The notes under the pieces were generated by a model. It had not been told where the DNA came from, ran no database searches, and worked only from the letters and a program-made list of their open reading frames with translations. From an uncultured beta proteobacterium (GTDB taxonomy: Bacteria > Pseudomonadota > Gammaproteobacteria > Burkholderiales > Burkholderiaceae_C), in contig CAIQBN010000275.1 in the NCBI GenBank assembly GCA_903870065.1, positions 1-36,820 of the forward strand: a stretch of DNA of 36,820 bases, given 5' to 3'. Below are positions 31,707 through 36,820 of this stretch, one piece after another. Positions within the stretch are counted from its first letter, which is position 1. Each line of letters opens with the position of its first letter. The position numbers and the translations under genes are program-made.

Positions 31707-32201
31707 ATGTCCAGAGCGCTCAAATTATTGATGTTCATCTATTTCGTAGTGTTCATCACCACGGGCGCTTTCATGGTTCTCATTGTGAACGCCGACGAAA
31801 ATTCGGTGCCATGGATAGGGCTTCTGGCGCGCAACCACGGCATCGTGTTTGTCTGGCATTTGGCCTGCTGGATGACCATGGGCATGTTCTCGAACTACTA
31901 CTGGGACTTGTTTAACCTCGGCAAGGGCTTGGACGCGGTGCAGGTGGAGCGCATTGTGTTGCCGTTGCTGGTGTCGCCCATCGTTTTTTACCCCACCTAC
32001 AACCTGTGGCTCTCCAGCAGCTCGCAGAGCTATATCTTGTTTGAGGTGATTGCGTTTCAGAGCGGTTTCTTCTGGCAGGCATTGTTCACCAAGGCCAAGC
32101 CGATGGAACAAGCGACCGTGATTCCATGGTCCGTGAACAATGGCAGCGCGCGCGCTGCGCAGCCTAAAGCTGCGGGCAACGGGCAGTCGGTTGCCGGCTG
32201 A
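31707..32201 (+). CDS. Uncharacterised small membrane protein
   Basis: A 164-residue protein that I do not recognise. Hydrophobic stretches at about residues 5-27 (LLMFIYFVVFITTGAFMVLIV), 45-62 (HGIVFVWHLACWMTMGMF), 86-100 (VLPLLVSPIVFYPTYNLW) and 110-125 suggest 3-4 membrane helices. The C-terminal ~35 residues are polar and Ala/Gly-rich, probably cytoplasmic. GGGGG before the ATG supports the start. It follows scoB by ~100 bases on the same strand, and might be part of that transcript, but no function follows from that. Confidence 0.7.
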   Translation: MSRALKLLMFIYFVVFITTGAFMVLIVNADENSVPWIGLLARNHGIVFVWHLACWMTMGMFSNYYWDLFNLGKGLDAVQVERIVLPLLVSPIVFYPTYNLWLSSSSQSYILFEVIAFQSGFFWQALFTKAKPMEQATVIPWSVNNGSARAAQPKAAGNGQSVAG

Positions 32202-32263
32202 TCACAACACAGCACAAGGCGCGAATTTGCCGCGAATGGGTAGCAAATTGGCGGCGGATTTGA

Positions 32264-34051
32264 TTAGGGGTTTAGTAAAACGGCCGCCGCGCCGAGGGGC
32301 ACAGCCGTTCCGTTGGTGATCGCCAGGTACATGACCTGCAGATCGAGACTGCCAGTGGGTGTCAAGAAATGGAAGTCGTCGATATAGCCTTCAGCAGTGT
32401 TGTCCAACACATCGCCATTGGGCCAGAGGAAAACGACATCGCGGGCATGGGTCTGGTTTTCCCAGTCCTCAAAGTCGACCCGGTCTGCCAGGCCTGTTTT
32501 GGTTCCGTTGGCATACAGCAATTTCTTGGGGCCAAGGAATGGTAAAAAGCTGGACAACTGTCCTGTGGTGTTGGATGTGTCACCGTAATAAAGCTTGTAA
32601 CGCACGCCGCCAATGTGCATTGGAAACGCCGCCTGCACATTGGTAAAAAGTTTAGGGCACCCCGTTGCGTCGTACTGCACGTCCCAGGTGCTGCCGTTCC
32701 AGACCGCGTAACCATGGGTCCGGTTGGCAGTGCTGCACCCTGCAACGCTGCCGCTGGTGAACACCATGAAGGTCCCCGGCGCACCGTTCCAGCGCCAGTC
32801 GGTCTGCGTTGGGTAGCCGATCTTGTTCTGACGGGCGTTCAGGATCTTGGCGTTGGCCGCCACAGTGTCGCCTTCAATCCCGACGGCCACCGTGTAGGCG
32901 CATCCGCCACCGGAAGAAAAGTCTGCCGTGGTTGCGCAGATGGTCGAGTTGCTGTCGCTGTTGAAATCCTGACCGGTGTAACCGTCGACGCTGTCGATGC
33001 TGAAAATCCGCGTCTTGCGGTCGACGCCTTGTGCCTCAAAAAACACCCGTACCTTGGCTCCCATCGCTGCCGACAAAGGAATACCCTGTCCGGTGGCCAC
33101 GGTTTCGACCTGGGTGCTGGCCGGTGTCGGGGTCAAAAGCCCGGTGCTTGCACCGCTGCTCACAAAGCTCAGGTAGCTTGAAGGTACCGATGCGCTCGTG
33201 GTGCTGGCGGTGAGCGCTGTGGACAGCGCTTGCCGACCAGACACCAGACTTGGCCCGTAATACAGCTGGATCCGGTTGGCCGTGACGCTGCCCGCCTCGG
33301 GGCCAAAGCGGGTGGCGCTAATGCGCGCATTGCCATCAGTGACGATCCGGCTCAGGCCGGCAGTTGTGTTGCCGCTACCCTGAAGCTGCCAATATTCACT
33401 TGGGGTTGTTGTGGTCACCGCGGCGGAGGCGGCAGCGGTTGCGGGCGGTGAACATGCGGTGGTACTACAGGCGCTCACCACGACGCTGTAAGCTGTTGCA
33501 GCCTTCAGCCCGGTGAGGGTGACAGCACTCACATCGGCACCGACGGTGACGCTGATTGGAATGCCATCAAATCCATCGGTTGCGCTGATCAAGTATTGAA
33601 GAGTCGTACTTCCTGCGGGTGGCGTCCAGCTCACCCGCATTTGAGACGACGAAGCAATGGAACTGCCGCCAACGGTCTTCTGGTTGACCTGTGCCAATAC
33701 GACGCCGGTCGGTCCGCTCAGCGAGGCGCAGGCGGCCGCACTCAAAAATCCGCTTGCCGGGCCCAGATCCAGCAACTTGCCCGCGGTGGACTGGCCAAGA
33801 ACCCAGAGGTGCCCGTCCACCGAGTTGGTGGCCAGATAATTTCCGGTGCCGGAGTAGTAGCGTAAATAGTAAGGTGCGGCGGTTTGAGACGCCAAGGTGG
33901 ATGGTGCAAAAAACTGCGGATACGACTTTTCAGCCCAGTTGAAGATACAGTCTGAGTTGGCAGTGCTGACGACTACCGGCGACGCGGCCTTACCCATCAA
34001 TGGAGACAGCAAGAGCGCCGCAGACAAGAGTGTGAAAATAGAACGACTCAT
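32264..34051 (-). CDS. Large exported protein with fibronectin-III-like region
   Basis: A 595-residue secreted protein. The start ATG 34051 has AGGAG and gives a Sec signal peptide (SIFTLLSAALLLSPLMGKAA). Residues ~25-110 form a module with DCIFNWAEKSYPQFFAP and YYLRYYSGTGNYLATN, seen at the N-terminus of other exported Burkholderiales proteins. Residues ~115-215 look like one fibronectin type III domain (MRVSWTPPAGSTTLQYLI, VTLTGLKAATAYSVVVSAC). The C-terminal ~350 residues, rich in Ser, Thr, Gly and Trp (RWNGAPGTFMVFTSG, GYAVWNGSTW), I do not recognise. It could be an extracellular binding or degradation protein. It stands alone, facing the small membrane gene and the cytochrome c' gene. 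Confidence 0.75.
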   Translation of the reverse strand: MSRSIFTLLSAALLLSPLMGKAASPVVVSTANSDCIFNWAEKSYPQFFAPSTLASQTAAPYYLRYYSGTGNYLATNSVDGHLWVLGQSTAGKLLDLGPASGFLSAAACASLSGPTGVVLAQVNQKTVGGSSIASSSQMRVSWTPPAGSTTLQYLISATDGFDGIPISVTVGADVSAVTLTGLKAATAYSVVVSACSTTACSPPATAAASAAVTTTTPSEYWQLQGSGNTTAGLSRIVTDGNARISATRFGPEAGSVTANRIQLYYGPSLVSGRQALSTALTASTTSASVPSSYLSFVSSGASTGLLTPTPASTQVETVATGQGIPLSAAMGAKVRVFFEAQGVDRKTRIFSIDSVDGYTGQDFNSDSNSTICATTADFSSGGGCAYTVAVGIEGDTVAANAKILNARQNKIGYPTQTDWRWNGAPGTFMVFTSGSVAGCSTANRTHGYAVWNGSTWDVQYDATGCPKLFTNVQAAFPMHIGGVRYKLYYGDTSNTTGQLSSFLPFLGPKKLLYANGTKTGLADRVDFEDWENQTHARDVVFLWPNGDVLDNTAEGYIDDFHFLTPTGSLDLQVMYLAITNGTAVPLGAAAVLLNP

Positions 34052-34393
34052 GGTGCGTTGTCTCCTGATCAGGATTCGACGCAAGAAGTTTGCGACGCTG
34101 GCGCCACCTTAACACGCGCAGCGGCCGGCCGGGTTACCCACCGCAGAAGCGTGGAAATGTGCAAACTCAATTGGGTGCCGTTTGCGCAACAGCATCAATT
34201 TCTGTTGCGACCTATAATTTTCCTGACGGGCTGAGTGGGCGGCAAAAAAAAAGCCTGCCGGTGCGTCTGGCAGGGCTATCGCGGGTTGATGTCGGCAGTT
34301 GCTCTTGTGGGCTGTTGGCGCATCGATTTTTGCCGATTGTTTTACCGATTTCCCCTGGCTTTTTTGCCTTAATTCACTTTATAGGAATACCAC
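34052..34393. other. 342-base gap upstream of cytochrome c' and of the exported-protein gene
   Basis: This divergent gap holds no gene I can support. It contains a TATAAT on the + strand (34213-34218) without a good -35, a minus-strand terminator (34244-34276), and an AT-rich stretch with T-runs just before the cytochrome gene. No FNR- or NsrR-type palindrome was seen. Confidence 0.5.
34244..34276 (-). terminator. Minus-strand intrinsic terminator with no close upstream gene
   Basis: On the minus strand GCCCTGCC (34269-34276) pairs with GGCAGGC (34253-34259) with one bulged base, followed by TTTTTTTTT (34244-34252). The nearest minus-strand gene behind it is cytochrome b561, ending ~670 bases away beyond the oppositely directed cytochrome c' gene. 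Its form is good; its partner transcript is unclear. Confidence 0.7.
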
Positions 34394-34882
34394 GTGAAGA
34401 AAACTCTGAAGACCTCTTTGCTCGCATTGGCAGCCATGCTTGTCGCCGGATCCGTTGCTGCACAGCAGCTCAAGCCAGAAGAAATGATCCAGATCCGCCA
34501 GGCCGGTTACAAGACCATGGGCTGGAATATGGGCAAGATCAAAGGGCAGGTTGAAGGCGCAGCAGACAAATTCGACAAAACGCTGACAGCCAACGCCGCC
34601 AACACAATCAAGGCCGTTGCCAATTCCGGCATGGGTGCACTGTACGGACCCGGTACCGACAAAGCCGTTGGCGATGTGAAGACCCGCGTCAAGCCAGAGT
34701 TTTTTGATCCCGCCAACAAGGATGAGATCGGCAAAATTGCTGGCGCATTTGTACGCGAAGCCAACAAGCTAGCCGAAGTGGCGGCTGGCGGCGACCAAAA
34801 GGCCATTCAGGCCCAGTTTGGTGAAATGGGCAAGGCTTGCAAGGGCTGCCACGACAAATTCCGCATTGACGAAAAGAAATAA
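34394..34882 (+). CDS. Cytochrome c' (periplasmic, four-helix c-type)
   Basis: A 162-residue exported cytochrome. The Sec signal peptide is residues 1-23 (SLLALAAMLVAGSVAA). The mature part is a four-helix bundle with the family N-terminus IRQAGYKTMGWNMGKIKGQV and heme attachment CKGCHDKFR close to the C-terminus (C149, C152, H153), as in class II cytochromes. These have a five-coordinate heme and bind NO and CO, and may protect against NO. The start is GTG 34394 with AGGAA six bases before. The convergent neighbour encodes a cytochrome b561, a frequent companion that may reduce it. Confidence 0.92.
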   Translation: MKKTLKTSLLALAAMLVAGSVAAQQLKPEEMIQIRQAGYKTMGWNMGKIKGQVEGAADKFDKTLTANAANTIKAVANSGMGALYGPGTDKAVGDVKTRVKPEFFDPANKDEIGKIAGAFVREANKLAEVAAGGDQKAIQAQFGEMGKACKGCHDKFRIDEKK

Positions 34883-34888
34883 AACCTG

Positions 34889-34927
34889 CAGCCCAAGCGG
34901 AGTCGGCCTGCCTGGGCTGACTCCCGC
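34889..34927. other. Alternative hairpins between cytochrome c' and cytochrome b561
   Basis: CAGCCCA (34889-34895) pairs with TGGGCTG (34913-34919); or GCGGAGTC (34897-34904) pairs with GACTCCCGC (34919-34927, one bulge). The two folds cannot fully coexist. No T-run follows on either strand, so neither is a standard terminator for the two convergent genes. Confidence 0.4.
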
Positions 34928-34948
34928 CGGTGCAGATCCTGCCGCAAG

Positions 34949-35641
34949 CTAGAAAAGCGGAGCGGCAGCTGCTGGCGGCGGTGGGGCCAGGCGCTCAGCC
35001 AAGCCGCCGTTGGCCAGCCACCAGGCACCAAGTCCAATGAGAACCGCGACAAGCAATGCCAACCAGCCGCCGCCGGCCGCTGACTTGAACTCCTCGCCCT
35101 CGACCTCTTTGTAGCCCAGCAACATGGGTTTGACCAAGTTGTCGTGCTTGACACGGGCATAAAACGCAATTGCACCCAGGTGTGTGGCAATCAAGAACCC
35201 AAGCAACCAGACATTCGTCTTATGCAGCCCTGTGATCCAGGTGCTGGTATCTGTGCTGACCAAAACCGCATATGGCCCCTGAAATGCAATGTCATCATTG
35301 GCAAACAGGCCGGTCAGTCCTTGTGCTACTAAAACGCTGAGCAGTCCCAACACCGACAGGGCACCCAACGGGTTGTGCCCCACCCCCCGCCATTGACCGC
35401 GCAAATAAGCAAGAATCGTCTGCGGGCCACGCACAAAGGTCATAAAGCGTGCGTAGGTGGAGCCGACCAGGCCCCAAGTCAGTCGAAACGCGAGCAGACC
35501 CAACAATGCGACTCCAAATCGCCCATGCCAGACCATCGCATTACCGCCAATTTGGACGCTGACGAATGCCGCCACGACGAGGCACACCATCGACCAATGA
35601 AAAATTCGCGTTGGCAAGTCCCAGATTTTGATACGTTTCAT
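34949..35641 (-). CDS. Cytochrome b561 family protein
   Basis: A 230-residue di-heme inner-membrane cytochrome b. Its four main membrane helices carry paired His residues (H15 in IFHWSMV, H39 in MVWHGRFGV, then GLHKTNVWLLG and ATHLGAIAFYAR). A fifth hydrophobic segment near the C-terminus (GWLALLVAVLIGLGAWWLANG) ends in a Pro/Ala-rich tail. The family transfers electrons between the quinone pool and periplasmic partners. The neighbouring cytochrome c' is the obvious candidate partner. The ATG at 35641 lies ~200 bases downstream of the MATE gene on the same strand; the gap shows no clear gene. Confidence 0.9.
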   Translation of the reverse strand: MKRIKIWDLPTRIFHWSMVCLVVAAFVSVQIGGNAMVWHGRFGVALLGLLAFRLTWGLVGSTYARFMTFVRGPQTILAYLRGQWRGVGHNPLGALSVLGLLSVLVAQGLTGLFANDDIAFQGPYAVLVSTDTSTWITGLHKTNVWLLGFLIATHLGAIAFYARVKHDNLVKPMLLGYKEVEGEEFKSAAGGGWLALLVAVLIGLGAWWLANGGLAERLAPPPPAAAAPLF

Positions 35642-35844
35642 AGGTTTGATTTCAATAGAGTAGACGCTGGTATCAACCGAGCTTGAAAAATCCGATTTCT
35701 CGCGCCAACCGCGGCGTCAAATCGGTCACGGTGCGTGACGTTGCCGCCACTTGCGTGGCCATCGTAGCATTTTGCGCGCCATGTCTTGCCGACGAACGAG
35801 AGGCGATAGGCGATGCCCGATTAATGCTTGCACTCTGCGTGGAT

Positions 35845-36820
35845 TCAAGCTGCTGTGCGATTTGCCAGTCGGCGCGACGAGACGGCCTGCTTCACCCAAC
35901 CCAGCTTGAACCAGCGCAGGGCCATAATGGCGCCGCGCACGCATTCGTCCAGCGCATACGCGATCCAGACGCCGGACAAACCCCAACCCAGATAGGTTCC
36001 CATAAACCATGAGCCAAAACCCATGATGATGACCATGGAAACTGAACCAACGACCACGGGGAAGCGGGCATCGCCTGCAGCGCGCAGTGCCGTAATGATC
36101 ACTATGTTGCAAGTGCGCCCTGGCTCCAGCAACACCGTGATCCACAGCAAGGTGGTGGCCTTGGCGATGATGGTGGCATCACTGGTAAAGAGTCGCAGGG
36201 TCCAGGGAGCGGTTAGGGCCGTCACAAAGGCAATGGTGGTTGATACGGCCAGCCCCCAAAAAAGGCACTTGCGCACCAGTTGCAGGGCCTGGCGCAATTC
36301 GCCCGCGCCGATCAAGTGGCCCACCAGTATTTCACCGGCAAAGCCAAGTGCCACGGTCGACAGAACAATAAAGTTCATGATTTGCATTGCATAACCCTGT
36401 GTCGCCAGCTCTGTGGTTCCCATGGCAGAGACCACCGTGACCGAGATCAGAATTGCAATGCGGTACGCAATCGCTTCTGCGGCGCCAGGCAGACCAATGG
36501 CCACCGATGTGCGTAGGCTGTTCCAGCGAATGGCGACGGCGTCGTGCCAGCTGGGCTTTAACTCAAGAACCGTGCGCCAAAGCCACAAATGCACCCCCAG
36601 TCCAAATATCCGACTGGCGGCCAGTGCAACGGCGAAGCCGGTCATGCCCATCGGGGGAAACGGCCCAACCCCGCGCATTAAAGGAACACACAGCGCGATG
36701 TGCAGTGCGTGCATCGACAGAATGTTGAGCATCGTCTCGCGCGTGTGCAGGTGGGATCGCATCACCGCCGCCATACTGGCATTGAACGCGTCCAGAACCA
36801 ATACACCACAAAGAATTTGC
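35845..36820 (-). CDS. MATE-family efflux transporter (5' end outside window)
   Basis: C-terminal part (about 325 residues) of a MATE multidrug/Na+ antiporter. The frame stays open to the window edge, so the TTG at 36801 is internal. The visible half has at least seven membrane helices. LVGHLIGAGELRQALQLVRKCLFWGL and WITVLLEPGRTCNIVIITALRAAGDARFPVVVGSVSMV (key LIGAGE, ALRAAGDARFP) are typical MATE segments, as is GWGLSGVWIAYALDECVRGAI near the end. Family length is ~440-460, so ~120-130 residues are missing. The substrate is unknown. Confidence 0.88.
   Translation of the reverse strand, partial: QILCGVLVLDAFNASMAAVMRSHLHTRETMLNILSMHALHIALCVPLMRGVGPFPPMGMTGFAVALAASRIFGLGVHLWLWRTVLELKPSWHDAVAIRWNSLRTSVAIGLPGAAEAIAYRIAILISVTVVSAMGTTELATQGYAMQIMNFIVLSTVALGFAGEILVGHLIGAGELRQALQLVRKCLFWGLAVSTTIAFVTALTAPWTLRLFTSDATIIAKATTLLWITVLLEPGRTCNIVIITALRAAGDARFPVVVGSVSMVIIMGFGSWFMGTYLGWGLSGVWIAYALDECVRGAIMALRWFKLGWVKQAVSSRRLANRTAA

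Noticed and set aside
35673-35762. 29-codon minus-strand frame starting MATQVAATSRTVTDL in the gap between the MATE and b561 genes
   Set aside because: No ribosome binding site, and I know no homologue; it could be a small gene or relic but cannot be supported from sequence alone.
35683-36012. 109-codon + strand frame with a signal-peptide-like start
   Set aside because: Overlaps the end of the MATE gene antisense, uses TTG as start and lacks a structured remainder.
1-36820. Search for CRISPR arrays, insertion sequences, prophage genes, attachment sites, rRNA and defence or secretion gene clusters
   Set aside because: No regularly spaced repeats, transposase, integrase or toxin-antitoxin-like pairs were seen; nearly all genes belong to known core or efflux families, so I do not claim a new multi-gene system.

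Overview
This window looks like chromosomal core sequence from a betaproteobacterium of the Burkholderiales, most probably Comamonadaceae (Rhodoferax/Polaromonas-like). That placement is an inference. It rests on the protein sequences (RpoD with a long basic N-terminal extension, DnaK/DnaJ/GrpE, TrhO, a DmdC-type acyl-CoA dehydrogenase, a PAS-LuxR regulator beside a CoA-transferase), the moderately high GC content, and a short dispersed repeat of a type I associate with that family. I see no rRNA, tRNA, CRISPR array, transposase, phage gene or plasmid function. Both ends cut through genes: an acyl-CoA dehydrogenase on the left and a MATE transporter on the right.

Layout. 1-3.2 kb: the 3' part of an acyl-CoA dehydrogenase, a nitronate-monooxygenase-type flavoenzyme and a small exported PEP-CTERM-like protein, all on the + strand. 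3.2-8.5 kb: the minus-strand group lysA-trhO-gst, divergent from lysR (the expected activator of lysA), then a convergent metallo-beta-lactamase/beta-CASP protein. 8.6-13.5 kb: the heat-shock cluster grpE-dnaK-dnaJ, preceded by an FKBP-type prolyl isomerase and an HxlR-like regulator. Candidate sigma-32 promoters precede grpE and dnaK, and hairpins lie in the gaps. 13.7-22.3 kb: a small ComFB-like protein (+), then a minus-strand series AhpD-like protein - ggt - dnaG - rpoD - aroE. This is a modified 'macromolecular synthesis operon' without rpsU next to dnaG. A divergent pcaC-like gene follows. 22.3-29.6 kb: an uncharacterised protein, then a complete tripartite RND efflux operon (TetR regulator, outer-membrane factor, adaptor, permease) with a perfect 24-bp palindrome at its promoter. 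29.6-32.2 kb: a PAS-LuxR regulator divergent from a two-subunit 3-oxoacid CoA-transferase, then a small membrane protein. 32.2-36.8 kb: a large exported protein with a fibronectin-III-like region, a cytochrome c' and a convergent cytochrome b561, and a truncated MATE transporter.

How the genes work together: GrpE, DnaK and DnaJ form one chaperone machine, probably under sigma-32. DnaG and RpoD couple replication priming and housekeeping transcription. The TetR/OMF/MFP/RND genes form a self-regulated efflux pump. LysR and LysA form the last step of lysine synthesis and its regulator. The CoA-transferase, acyl-CoA dehydrogenase and PcaC-like genes fit catabolism of fatty or aromatic acids.

I found no clear evidence of a wholly new multi-gene system. 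The best leads are a three-copy dispersed repeat, one copy of which lies inside the outer-membrane-factor coding sequence, the rearranged dnaG-rpoD neighbourhood with a long rpoD leader, AT-hook-like motifs in RpoD, the efflux-operon palindrome, and an orphan terminator implying antisense transcription across the cytochrome c' gene.
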